Shown here piece after piece: positions 11,901 through 19,800 of a stretch of DNA of 22,724 bases. Below the pieces are notes generated by a model that did no database searches, was not told where the DNA came from, and saw only the letters and a program-made list of their open reading frames with translations. Made by a program: the position numbers and the translations under genes. Position 1 is the first letter of the stretch, and each line of letters begins with the position of its first letter. Source of the DNA: Silene noctiflora (lineage: Eukaryota > Streptophyta > Magnoliopsida > Caryophyllales > Caryophyllaceae); assembly GCA_009801015.1 (NCBI GenBank), contig VHZZ01004300.1, positions 881 to 23,604 on the forward strand. Reading direction: 5' to 3'.

Positions 11901-14884
11901 TGCAATTTTCTGCTTCATTTCAAAGAGATGCTTGTTTACAATTTGCCTGGTAGCTCTTTACTGTTTCACACATTCAAAGACAAGCAGAGCTGTAGGTAAG
12001 AAATGAGGAAGAGAGTCACTGATCAACGTGGGGTTGTTCTGCAACAAATTGAAGGGATTATTTGTGATTAGAGCCTTGGCTTTCGCTGGAAATTGCCCGT
12101 CTTAAATTCCCATCCCATATTTCAGCTTGGGCAAGAAAGATTGCTGTGAATCTACACCCTTTATGATAGAAAACTCTTGTGTATTCACTGGAATTTTTTT
12201 CATGTATGGGTTCTAACTTCTAACACTGGAATCCTTGCCCTTTGAGGGTATATTAATTGGGGTGGGATTGTGGGAAGTAGGTCTTTGTTAAGACGTGTTG
12301 TACTGTTGCATAAACTAGAAATTGCATCGATTCTCCTGATGGTTTTAAGAAGTGTACTTTGCTGAATTCCACTGAAGTTGTGACATCATGTTCACATCTT
12401 TTTCAGCATGCTGCAGATGAGAGAATTCGACTTGAAGAAATGCGTCAGAAGGTATAAAGCTTTTTTTTAATGCTACAAAATCTACATATTATTGAATTTC
12501 CTACTGACACGTCGATTTTCAGATTCTTTCTGGTGAACTATTGTCGATAACCTATCTGGAAGAAGAAAAAGAATTGGTAAGAAATTTTTTGAGAAAAGAG
12601 GACTTCCTCCCTCCCTCCCCCCCTCGCTTAATCATCTGTGGTAAACTATATCTGAGTATAGAAAATGTCAATTTAGGTACTGCCTGAGATAGGGTACCAG
12701 TTGCTGTGCAATTATGCTGAATCCATACAACACTGGGGGTGGAAATGCAACATTTTCCGTCAGGAGTCAGGATCATTTTCGAAGTAATATTTTCTATCTA
12801 TCAGCTAGTGATATACGAGTATCTTTCTAATTTATGAAAAATACAAACACGTGAATAAAAACGACATGAGTTAAACATTAGTTTGGGCTAATATGAGAAG
12901 AGGAGGCTTAGTTTGGATTATTCCCATGAAATAACCCTTTAATAAATTATCAGCAAATTGCATTCTTTTTCTCATATTTTTGGTTTAGTCTGTAAGCACA
13001 AAGACATTTGGTGTCCTCAGCAAAACAAGGCTGGGTAAATGGGTGTTTTTCCGTTCAAGTCTGGGCATGCTATTTCTTGTTATCTGGAAAACATCAAAGG
13101 GAACACCTTTGATCAAATCCAATTAAAAGTCTTCTGTACACCATATGCTTTCACGATCTTTTCTTACTAGTCACTGATTGCTGTCATTTCACTGCGATTA
13201 AAATATTTTTTATTTATTCTATGTTCAGGAATCTAGATCTTCTGAATGACCATGCATCTCATCCCAGACTTCTTGCGGTAATTATGTACTTCATCCTTCC
13301 AAGTGATCAATCCTCCCTATTTTGCCTTAGCAATCTGGAACAGGGCAGATAGTTGATCTAAGGATATTTTAGACTTCAGACAACGGTCTTATGGACACTT
13401 TGATTTGTTAGGTACCTTGTGTTCTGGGAGTGAAATTGTCAGACGTGGATTTGCTAGAATATCTGGAACAGGTAGTATCCTGACCTTTATCCATTTAAGT
13501 TGTTACTTGGGATTTTTTCCATTAACCTCCTATACAACAGCTTGCTGATACTGACGGATCATCAACAATTCCGCCTTCTGTAGTTCGAATCCTAAACTAC
13601 AAAGCATGTAGGGGTATGATCTCTATCCCTGTACACCTTTTTTTTCAGTTGCATTCTTAACGTGTAAAACAAGAATGGAGAGTAAAGTACGTGATTACTC
13701 ATATCATATGTATTCGTTCTGGGATCAAAACATTTCAATACATGGTTACCGAATTCGCTATGAATATGTCCTTACCAATTCGCGATTCGCTCTTATAGAA
13801 TGTGTGTTATATGTATTTTCAGTAAGCAACATAATAGAATTCGCTTTTAACAATTCGCGATTCGTAGGGCACCGAGCGAATTCGGTAACCATGTTTCAAT
13901 AGCTTAGATTTGAGGAAGAATTGAGTGAAGGAGTAGCTGTCTTACCTGTCTGAACATCTACAGTGTATTGGCAATTGGTTTGGAATAAAGCCGAAGTGGT
14001 GAGGTTCTTGAAAATACGCGGAACTACAACAGGTTATTTGGACGTTATGATCTTGAAGGAGGGGAGGGGAGGGGTGGCCTTTATTTGGACGTGTTACTTC
14101 AACATTTTACTTCGATTGCATGTTGCGTGTCTGAACTCCAGCACTTCGACATGACACACTTACATTAGGGCATTAATTTTCCCAAAAATAGCTGTCTCCG
14201 ACGTGGTGACACCATGTCACCCCGACACTTGCAGCCAGGGTTGAGTAGCATAGATTTAGATAACAGTTGGGTTGGGAGGGAGGATATGGGAAAAGCTGGA
14301 ATTGTTTTGTTTCTCCTAAATCGGAATCAAAATATGGATTGAAATTCACACTTCCTCCATTACAATCTTCCTTCCTCTCACTTTATTTATTACTCTCTCC
14401 TTCCTCCATAAATTCCCCCTCTCCCAATCACTCCAATCTTGGTTTGAGCTAAAACAATTACATAGGAAGAAGTTCCGGTCTTCACTTACTCCTTCTTGAC
14501 TACTGTTTTGTGATTTGTATTGTGGAGGTGCTATTATGTTTGGGGACAAGCTTCTTCCTTCTGAATGTTCCCTTATTGTTGAAGAGCTGAAACGAACTTC
14601 ATTATGTTTCCAGGTGAGTTTCTTGTATGTTATGGTGGGATCAGATAGCTGCTTTTTTTTTTTCCGAGCATGTGTATTATACGATGAAGATAATATTGGT
14701 TGTACAGTGTGCCCATGGAAGGCCAACTACAGCCCCTCTTGTGAATCTGAAGGCCTTACACAGGAGGGTTCTTCAGCTTGGATCGTCACGTAAGGGTTCC
14801 AAAATGGTATGGCATGGACTCCATAAGAACAATATCAATGTCGAGCGTGCCAAACACAGACTTGATGTTGCAAGAGGCTGTTAA
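2912..14884 (+). CDS. MLH3: DNA mismatch repair protein MLH3 (MutL-gamma endonuclease subunit), complete, 25 exons
   Basis: MLH3 pairs with MLH1 in the nucleus; the family acts in mismatch repair and in resolving meiotic crossover intermediates. The joined exons give 1328 residues. The GHKL ATPase is N-terminal: motif I has E30, N34 and D37; motif II is DDGSG (58-62); motif III is GFRGEVL (94-100), where the family usually has GFRGEAL; GTTV is at 143-146. The transducer domain runs to about 340 and includes YVNSRFVVKGPIHK (256-269). Residues 376-954, mostly one exon, form a low-conservation linker with basic clusters KRRR (387-390) and KRPRR (910-914). The endonuclease domain is C-terminal: DQHA(x)2E(x)4E at 1111-1122, ACR at 1239-1241, CAHGRP at 1271-1276. 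All metal-site motifs are intact, so the gene should be functional. Plant homologues I recall are somewhat shorter; part of the excess is an internal duplication. Confidence 0.95.
3038..4118 (+). other. MLH3 intron 1 with a Stowaway-like end
   Basis: This 1081-bp intron runs from AAG|GTGAGT to CTCTTCAG|GTA. Near 3171 it contains TACTCCCTCTATTTAATCGA, which resembles the terminal sequence of plant Stowaway MITEs (TACTCCCTCYGT...). I could not find the matching inverted end, so this is a truncated element or a chance match. Nothing else is recognised in the intron. Confidence 0.4.
5196..5299 (+). other. GC-AG intron (MLH3 intron 4)
   Basis: The exon ends ATG AAG and the intron starts GCAAGT; it ends TTCTTCAG. 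Only this junction joins VMK to GRRCLYLSIDD in the order and frame seen in MLH3 proteins. The nearby GT (GCAA|GTATTT) puts the next exon into a frame with an early TGA. Apart from the C at +2, the donor AAG|GCAAGT matches the U1 consensus fully, as is usual for GC-AG introns. Confidence 0.82.
5406..5511. repeat. 53-bp tandem duplication in MLH3 intron 5, duplicating an acceptor-like site
   Basis: Copies at 5406-5458 and 5459-5511 share CCTTTCTTGTATTTGTAMCATCAT and a CCCCTTTTTCAG|AT segment ending at 5447 and 5500. Both ends look like strong 3' splice sites, although the true acceptor of intron 5 is at 6492. A few substitutions separate the copies. Confidence 0.85.
6168..6262 (+). mobile_element. 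Possible SINE 3' remnant in MLH3 intron 5
   Basis: The stretch ATACATCTGACCCCACCCC, then CCGTACCCCGCC, and the trailing GTAATGTTGATGTTGCTG resemble the 3' part of tRNA-derived plant SINEs of the tobacco TS type, which carry GTACAC...GACCCCA and end in GTTG repeats. No tRNA-like head is visible here, so it would be a 5'-truncated copy. The call rests on remembered family features only. Confidence 0.3.
7104..7119 (+). other. MLH3: 16-nt coding microexon (MLH3 exon 9)
   Basis: The exon encodes AIQYI plus the first base of the next tyrosine codon. It follows a normal acceptor (TTCTGCAG) and is followed by GTATCC. Reading through it instead gives AIQYICIQLF and a stop. Skipping 7120-7215 gives AIQYIYVNSRFVVKGPIHK, the pattern expected in MutL transducer domains. 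Confidence 0.85.
7120..7215 (+). other. Probable U12-type intron (MLH3 intron 9)
   Basis: The donor is GTATCC, matching the first six positions of the U12 consensus GTATCCTTT; the next three bases (AGC) do not match. Near the other end, GGCCTTAAC (7199-7207) matches the U12 branch site TTCCTTAAC, with the branch A about 10 nt before the acceptor ATATGTAG, as usual for this class. There is no long pyrimidine tract, as expected for U12 introns. The alternative acceptor CTCAAG at 7228 breaks the reading frame. Confidence 0.75.
8747..8944 (+). repeat. MLH3: In-frame 99-bp tandem duplication in MLH3
   Basis: Copies 8747-8845 and 8846-8944 encode residues 472-504 and 505-537. Both start DDNCAE and share WEV-IPGDD and ARS. 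The unit is 33 codons, so the frame is preserved. The copies differ at many positions, so the event is not very recent. It lies in the linker between ATPase and endonuclease domains, where length changes are tolerated. Confidence 0.9.
10544..10574. repeat. (GTAT)n/(GTGT) microsatellite
   Basis: A run of GTAT and GTGT tetranucleotides begins exactly at the donor of MLH3 intron 15 (CTG|GTATGTATGTATGTG). Copy-number change would move the position of equivalent GT donors but always leave one next to the exon. Confidence 0.85.
10759..10825 (+). mobile_element. Possible hAT-type element end in MLH3 intron 15
   Basis: CAGGGCTGTCCCTGAGAATT followed by CGAGGTCCTGTGCAAGATTTT resembles the widespread plant repeat terminus CAGGGCCGGCCCTGA...GAGGCCCTGTGC, which I associate with hAT elements. 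No matching opposite end or 8-bp duplication was found in the intron, so it would be a fragment. Confidence 0.35.
10951..11109. repeat. Direct repeat of a Stowaway-like terminus in MLH3 intron 15
   Basis: TAATAGTTATCCCTCCCGCT followed by CATTTTMTTTCAAGATAT occurs at 10951-10988 and 11072-11109 with one difference in 38 bp. The CCCTCCCGCTCATTTTATTT part resembles Stowaway MITE termini (CTCCCTCCGTCCCATTTTA). Both copies face the same way, so this is not one intact element with inverted ends; nested insertion or duplication is likely. Confidence 0.6.
12911..12937 (+). mobile_element. Solo terminus of the same Mutator-like family in MLH3 intron 20
   Basis: TTTGGATTATTCCCATGAAA plus TAACCC (12912-12937) matches the right terminus of the 18707-19698 element in 23 of 26 positions and in the same orientation. 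No partner end lies in the intron (12784-13228), so this is a fragment. Confidence 0.6.
13734..13900. mobile_element. 155-bp MITE with perfect 20-bp terminal inverted repeats, in MLH3 intron 23
   Basis: ACATGGTTACCGAATTCGCT (13740-13759) is repeated perfectly in inverse at 13875-13894. The hexamer TTCAAT directly flanks both ends (13734-13739 and 13895-13900) and would be the target-site duplication. Inside, CAATTCGCGATTCG occurs twice (13776-13789 and 13851-13864). There is no transposase. Perfect ends suggest recent movement. The short reading frame across it is a by-product. Confidence 0.85.
14058..14077 (+). other. G-run cluster in MLH3 intron 23
   Basis: GG-A-GGGG-A-GGGG-A-GGGG-T-GG gives three four-G runs and flanking GG pairs with one-base loops. 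It could form a two-layer quadruplex, or a three-layer one using G from a flanking run. It is on the coding strand, so it would also be in the pre-mRNA. A C/T-rich stretch follows at 14350-14440. Confidence 0.5.
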
Positions 14885-15341
14885 TGGAAAGATAAGTGCG
14901 CCTTGTTTGGTACTAAGTCAGAAATTATCCCAAGGTTATGATGTTTCTGTTAGTGCTGTACTAGCTCCATTGCCGTGAAATTGTACAGTGTAAAATCTTT
15001 GTTGTACCTTGTATCGTTGAGGGAAGGCTTCAATCTCGTGCTTCGACCTGACGACCTCACACACTCTCTTCCCTTTGTAGGATGACAGTTGACTCATTCG
15101 ATTCAAAGTGTAAAGAATACAACACAGCAAATAGAATAGGAAGTAGTACTCCGCAGTAATATGGGAAAGTGAATAGGGCTTTATTTTTTCCTTGTTTGAC
15201 ATACACAATTATCTGTAACTTTGATCTTTATAATAGGTTCCAAAAGTTACATAGAAAGGTATAGGGTTTTTTTTAATGAGAATACTAACTATTGGGGTAC
15301 TTCTCGAAATACTCAAAACTGTATTTTAACTACCATTATAC

Positions 15342-15668
15342 CTAACTATTACATCCATTCTCTTGTAATAGAATTGCCCCTTTATTAACTTGTATTAGCA
15401 GGTAAGAGTAGCGATAGATCTCGTTTTCCTCATACAATTGAACTTCATCTTCCTTCTCCATACTAACCTGCAATTTTATTTTATTTTCATTTATATCCCC
15501 TTTGTATTTATAACTACAAACCTCGACAAATTTAACACTCAAACTTAAAACGAATCGTCCAACCCTTTTCCCACCAATTTTAAATGAATCACAAAAGACC
15601 AGAAACTCATTTCCCTTAATTTCATCAAGAATCCACAAAACCCTTTCAAACAAATCAATTAAAATCAA
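15342..15668 (-). CDS. Unrecognised 108-residue open reading frame
   Basis: An ATG at 15668 opens 108 codons on the minus strand, ending at 15342. The product is mixed hydrophobic and charged (for example FKIGGKRVGRF, then KEDEVQLYEENEIYRY) with no signal peptide, membrane segment or motif that I recognise. It is long for chance in such A+T-rich DNA. It could be a small lineage-specific gene, a decayed transposon frame or chance. There is no clear promoter. Confidence 0.2.
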   Translation of the reverse strand: MILIDLFERVLWILDEIKGNEFLVFCDSFKIGGKRVGRFVLSLSVKFVEVCSYKYKGDINENKIKLQVSMEKEDEVQLYEENEIYRYSYLLIQVNKGAILLQENGCNS

Positions 15669-16487
15669 TAACAGGACAATTATTAAGAAAGAATAATAAT
15701 TAGGGTTTTACATAACATTATCCTCTCGTTTCCCAAAATTGATTTACTACTATATTGATACTTATTAGTTGAATTAAATATAAGAGGCAAAAGAAGCAAG
15801 CAAATGGGAGAAAATAATCCACCTAGGAATTGTATCTTGTACTGTTTTGGCGGATTGGAATCACTCCGAGGGTCATCCTTATTTTGACAATTTTTTGGTC
15901 CGTCTTTTCTTCAAATTTTGTTTTCTTGATTTGATTTTTGACTTTTTTTTGAAATATTACGTTGAGATTTTGTGTTGTGTTTGGTAATTGAAATTACCTG
16001 GTGTTATTAAGTAGAGTGGAGTAGATTTTGATGCTTTTTTGGGTTTGTTTGCATTCACAAAAGTTGTAATGGAAATCATTGGCGAAAATAGGTAGTAATT
16101 TAATGATCAATGCTGAGTTGCTGACTCATTGAACTTTGCAAATGGTGACTTGAACATCCAGTTTTGAAAAGGGTCTTTAATGGTGATTTTGAAAGGTAAA
16201 ATAGAGTGAATGAGATGAAGATGGATACATTAAAGGGTTATAAGAAAGGTAACCTACTAAACAGGTAGGCAGTAGCCCTTTGACCGTAATAGTTTAGAGT
16301 ATTCCTGAGTTGAATAAAGCCAATTATATAACTATACACAATAATGCGAGGATGTTGCTAAAATTTTTATAAGAAAAAATCGGCTTCTTGTTTGTGAAGA
16401 AACCATGCTACACGCCAAGTTAATTAAAAATATTCTCTAAGCATCTTCTGTGTAAAAAGAGCTATAAAAGCAGTTGCAATCTTAACA

Positions 16488-16600
16488 GGGTTCAAACCTA
16501 GGTCACGAGTCGCAACGCTAAATGATTAAGAGTCGCAACGCTAAATGATTAAGAGTCGCAACGCTAAATGATTTCTCAGCCAAGCTAGCGAACGTATATA
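16488..16600 (-). mobile_element. tRNA-derived SINE-like head with a 23-bp triplication
   Basis: Read on the minus strand, TTGGCTGAG (16583-16575) resembles RNA polymerase III box A and GGTTTGAACCC (16498-16488) resembles box B; TTTAGCGTTGCGACTCGTGACCT between them looks like a tRNA middle. The box spacing fits only if two of three copies of the 23-bp unit (16507-16574, GAGTCGCAACGCTAAATGAT plus TAA) are discounted. The 3' end of the element is not clear. It lies about 65 bp beyond the PIGH stop codon, so it may be within its 3' untranslated region. Confidence 0.5.
16507..16574. repeat. Three tandem copies of a 23-bp unit
   Basis: Copies start at 16507, 16530 and 16553 and are identical over the shared length (the third lacks the last bases). 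Identity indicates recent expansion, perhaps by slippage. Confidence 0.95.
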
Positions 16601-16663
16601 ACAGTACACTGCACCTAAAAGCCAATAGACGTGCTCATCTACAAATTTCACATTCACATAGTC

Positions 16664-18483
16664 CTAGCCTCTGCTTTCTCCTGTTTCTGTAGCTGCACAA
16701 AGTGCCTCCCAAACCGGTAGCAGCATCTTAAGTGGGGGCCGTGACGCCTGAACATATTCAGCAAACATCGGTCACATACTCACATGGACATCGTCAGTCG
16801 TGATCTCTATCTACATTCCAGCTAAGTAGTGATCAGACTGATCAGTATCTACGTTCCAGTGCAATCAAAACTTGCCCAATACTATCACAATCACGTAGAC
16901 GGCCAGACTCCAGAGATAAAAGATTAGACTTAATTAGAAACTTGAAATGTACAATACCTTAAAAACCAGTGTTAATTTTTCTTCCTGGCGTAGGATCAAA
17001 GCTAAGCTCCAGTAACAAGTAACTGGTGTTACACATTCGTTTAGAACAGGCTTCAAAATGTTGTCAATGGGAACAAAGCATCTGACAACTCTTCCACTTG
17101 AAGCCAGGAAACAACAATGATGAAATCAGAAAGCGAAAACATGAACGCATACACTAGACAGTAAGAGGAGAAACAAGCATGTAAAATCAAGATTACACTG
17201 GACAGTAAGATGAGAAACAATTTTGTAAAATCAAGAAGAAAACCACCAGCATCACGAGGATGCAATGATATTGAAACCCACTGTTTCTTTTCCGTTTTCT
17301 TTTTTATACTCGGAGAATTTTTGAAAAGTGAAACCATGAAAAGATTATCACAAAAATAAAAAGAGACATTCCAAGAGCTCCAAAATAGGTGACACTATAT
17401 ATTCAGTTTCAGCACAAGATTGGGAGGCAGGCAGGCAGCAACGACAAAATGTAGCACAGGAGAGTAATTGTCTACAAAATCAGATAGAATGCTATTGAAA
17501 TAAGTGTATAGTACGCAGCAGAATAGACTCCTTATCCATCCACTACTCACTCTTGGCCGCCAGTCATCAAAAACCATAATATTTAGTTCATTGACTCATA
17601 GATGAGAAGGATGACGAGAGTAATAAAGGTTTCAACACATGTACTTTTGAATCTTCGTACCCTTAGTACTCCAAATAATATAGAAATTCCCCTGAACTTT
17701 TTCAAGCAAGCATATGAAACCTGAGAACAATGTCAACCCTTGTTAAGCTCTTGCGTTACACTATAAGCATGCAATAAAAAGTTACCTTCTATAATGAGTT
17801 TCAAGTTGAACACCAAATGCTGGGATAATGACAACGGACTCTGTCAAAAATGACAATGGAAATAATGAGAAAACTTGTCTGTCTAATCTTTAAATATCAG
17901 GGTGGATGTCAAATGAGTATTTTATTGGTTTCGAGGATTCAGACACACAACACAGTAGCGTGCATTGAAAACAAAAATGAACGTGAGTGTCTCTACAGTT
18001 GTTTCATACCAACTTGCACGTGTAGTTTCTTAGCTGACTTACCTTTCTCAACAACATTTCGACGCATCAATTTGATGAAGAAGGCACCTACACCGAAGTA
18101 CAACAAAAGAGTAGAAGCTGATTTATCCTGCCACACATCAGGAGATCAATCCAAAGGCTTCAAAGTACACATATACAATAGGAAAAACTCCAACCAATTT
18201 AATGTCTACATGAACCAACGCCTGAACAAGATACAGTAAAAACATGATCAAAATAACAACAGGTTAATGAGGGGAAAGTTGCTGAGATATTGCATCAACC
18301 CACCTCTCCTAGTAACACACAGAAAGCAATTAACAGTAACACAAAAGCTGAGAAGCACACAATGCTTTTCCAGAAATCATTCTTCCTAGCAACAACATGG
18401 TGAATATCAACAGTTTGTGGAGGTGATTTACCCGTCTCATGCATGTATATGTATCTGGAATTGGTTATACATTTCTCAGTCAT
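16664..18483 (-). CDS. PIGH: PIGH: subunit H of the GPI N-acetylglucosaminyltransferase, complete, 5 exons
   Basis: This is a non-catalytic subunit of the ER complex that transfers GlcNAc from UDP-GlcNAc to phosphatidylinositol, the first step of GPI-anchor synthesis. Exons, all minus: 18483-18304, 18127-18043, 17840-17786, 17096-16958, 16747-16664. They sum to 543 nt (180 residues plus TAG) and every junction is GT-AG and in frame. The protein has the family layout: a short N-terminus (SRYIYMHE), a hairpin of two hydrophobic segments (about 38-58 and 64-81), then a cytosolic domain with ESVVIIPAFGVQLETHYR (89-106), PVLNECVTPVTCYWSLAL (123-140) and a C-terminal RPPLKMLLPVWEALCAA stretch. The length is close to the 188 residues of human PIGH. 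The start ATG lies 8 nt after an acceptor (TTTGCAG|ATTTTCCG), so the leader is spliced. It converges with MLH3. Confidence 0.93.
17157..17238. repeat. 44-bp tandem duplication in PIGH intron 3
   Basis: GACAGTAAGAKGAGAAACAA followed by TGTAAAATCAAGA occurs at about 17157-17200 and 17201-17238. It sits inside the 689-bp third intron (17785-17097), just upstream (in transcription) of exon 4. I see nothing else in that intron. Confidence 0.8.
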
Positions 18484-18706
18484 CGGAAAATCTGCAAATC
18501 ACAAGCTTTTTTATCAGTCACTGAAAAAGGGAAGGGACGATGAAAGACGATATACAAGCAGTAAATGTTCAAATTATAAGAAGCCAATAGACTAAAGCGG
18601 ACAGTGAATTTGAAAGAAGCCAAAAACGACTAAAAAATAGCGTTATGTACAAGCAAATTTTCTGAACTTCAAAATCGAAATTTTTACTGGAACACAAAAA
18701 TTTATA

Positions 18707-19698
18707 GGGTTATAACGTTATTTGATGGGAATAATCCCAACAATACCCGTCCTGCTCAAAATAATCTCAACTTTTCAATAACCCAGAATAATCCAAACAA
18801 TACCATCATTTAACTTTAATTGTTCTCCTTCTCTTATTTACCTAGTGTCACCGGTAAGTTTAATTTGTTAGCAGGTTAGCTTTTCCCTTATTCTTATAAT
18901 CTTCAATCTTCTTCTCTTTCATTTATTCTTCTAATCTCCACCATCTGCTCATTCCCTTTTACTGCCACACCATCCCGAATTCCAGACACCGGAGCACCAC
19001 CGCCATGACACTACTACAGATATACCAGCAGATTCACCGGTCGCCGGCGACCTACCCTTTACTTCAATTTCGGCCACCACCATACCCATACTTTCATATA
19101 CCTTTCCAAATATCAATCTCAAACCAAAACACCCATTGAATGACATACCAATTTTGAACCAATTTCAAACCTTTTAAAATTCTAATCAAGAAAAATCAAA
19201 ACCCCAAACCCTAAAAATTCCCCTAAAATCCTCAATTCATTTTAGTAGATTATGTGAATTTAAATAAAATTGAATCATCGTTAATAGAGATGATGATTGT
19301 TCCAGATTCAATAACAACAAAAACAAAGCAAGTTCCCAAAAATCAATTGGAGCTTACCGTCACCTCACTTGTGTAGATGGAATTCTTATGTGGTAATAAG
19401 AAAGGGGAATTAATAATCTAAAAGAAGAGATTAAAATAAGAGGCCAACTTAAACGCGCATGAAAGGTGTGGGGGAGTCTCCGTCGGCTGTCGACCACGAT
19501 GGTCAGGTGGTGGTCGCTGGTGGCGAGGATTTGGTGTCGGAGTCGGTGGTTGAATTGGTGAATGTTGAAGAGATATGTCAATTTTATGTCTAGGGGTTAA
19601 AAAAAAAAAAAAAATAAAAAGAAGAAGGAAATAACCGGTTAAAAAGGTAGCTAGTTATTTGGAGGGTAATAATTTGGATTATTCCCGTCAATTAACCC
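18707..19698. mobile_element. Non-autonomous Mutator-like element, 992 bp, with a 9-bp target duplication
   Basis: AAATTTATA flanks the element exactly at 18698-18706 and 19699-19707. The ends are inverted repeats: GGGTTA...TTTGATGGGAATAATCC on the left matches the reverse complement of the right end, GGGTTAATTGACGGGAATAATCC. The left end has about eight extra bases (TAACGTTA). A 9-bp duplication is the hallmark of Mutator-like elements. No transposase is encoded. The interior is unlike the flanks: CCGGTCGCCGGCGACC with CACCACCGCC at about 18990-19050, GTGGTGGTCGCTGGTGGCG near 19505, and an A16 run near 19600. Minus-strand frames at 18949-19146 and 19360-19581 may derive from a captured gene (Pack-MULE), source unknown. 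Confidence 0.82.
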
Positions 19699-19710
19699 AA
19701 ATTTATATTA

Positions 19711-19800
19711 GACGGTCGAACATATAGGACCAACTCATCATCCATATAAGTAAATGAGCAATAAGCAATGCATAAAAAATCGAGTTGGTCTCATTATGTG
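19711..19800. repeat. Short inverted-repeat (MITE-like) segment
   Basis: GACCAACTC (19728-19736) is repeated in inverse as GAGTTGGTC (19782-19790), about 45 bp apart, preceded by TTAGACGGTCGAAC. The GACGGTC motif also occurs in the next small repeat at 20154-20220. It abuts the target duplication of the Mutator-like element. The family is not identified. Confidence 0.4.

Larger units (their letters stand above)
2912..14884 (+). other. MLH3: Exon map of MLH3
   Basis: Coding exons: 2912-3037, 4119-4170, 4264-4311, 5041-5195, 5300-5354, 6493-6550, 6665-6757, 6840-7002, 7104-7119, 7216-7421, 7865-7934, 8019-8102, 8460-10196, 10277-10379, 10470-10543, 11443-11540, 11625-11822, 12407-12451, 12523-12576, 12677-12783, 13229-13277, 13412-13471, 13541-13613, 14528-14613, 14708-14884. 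They sum to 3987 nt (1329 codons) and every junction keeps frame. Introns are GT-AG except intron 4 (GC-AG); intron 9 looks U12-type. Intron 17 splits the DQ|HA motif. Exons with strong family similarity are certain; linker junctions at exons 12, 14, 15 and 16 rest on splice consensus and phase. Introns over 300 bp not described elsewhere, namely 3 (4312-5040), 10 (7422-7864), 12 (8103-8459) and 17 (11823-12406), show nothing I recognise. Confidence 0.88.
14885..16663. other. Intergenic region between the convergent MLH3 and PIGH stops
   Basis: The 3' untranslated regions of both genes must lie here, but I find no clear AATAAA on either strand at a convincing place. TAGTACTCCGCAGTAAT near 15148 resembles a Caryophyllales repeat terminus. 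The rest is A+T-rich and shows one unrecognised reading frame and one SINE-like segment, listed separately. Confidence 0.6.

Noticed and set aside
13675..13902. A 75-codon plus-strand frame in MLH3 intron 23
   Set aside because: It is created by the MITE at 13740-13894 and ends just after it. No protein similarity is seen.
14515..14793. Unspliced continuation of MLH3 exon 24 through intron 24
   Set aside because: Removing 14614-14707 joins SLCFQ to CAHGRP, the conserved endonuclease motif; reading through the intron loses it.
14791..14796. GTAAGG inside the last MLH3 exon as a splice donor
   Set aside because: Reading through it keeps the MLH3 C-terminal pattern (VWHGL...ERAKHRLD) up to TAA at 14882-14884, so the site need not be used.
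16507..16574. Short regular repeats as a CRISPR-like array
   Set aside because: The 23-bp units are directly abutting with no spacers, and the context is a plant nuclear genome.
17053..17337. A hydrophobic 94-codon minus-strand frame overlapping PIGH exon 4
   Set aside because: It reads exon 4 in the wrong frame and ends before the conserved NECVTPVTCYWSL stretch. The hydrophobicity comes from T-rich intron sequence.
17850..18239. A 129-codon plus-strand reading frame across PIGH introns 1-2 and exon 2
   Set aside because: It is antisense to a confident PIGH exon, has no recognisable domain and spans introns. The PIGH reading on the other strand explains the conservation.
18949..19581. Two short minus-strand frames as independent genes
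   Set aside because: They lie wholly inside the Mutator-like element. They may be captured fragments but lack start context, length and recognisable domains.
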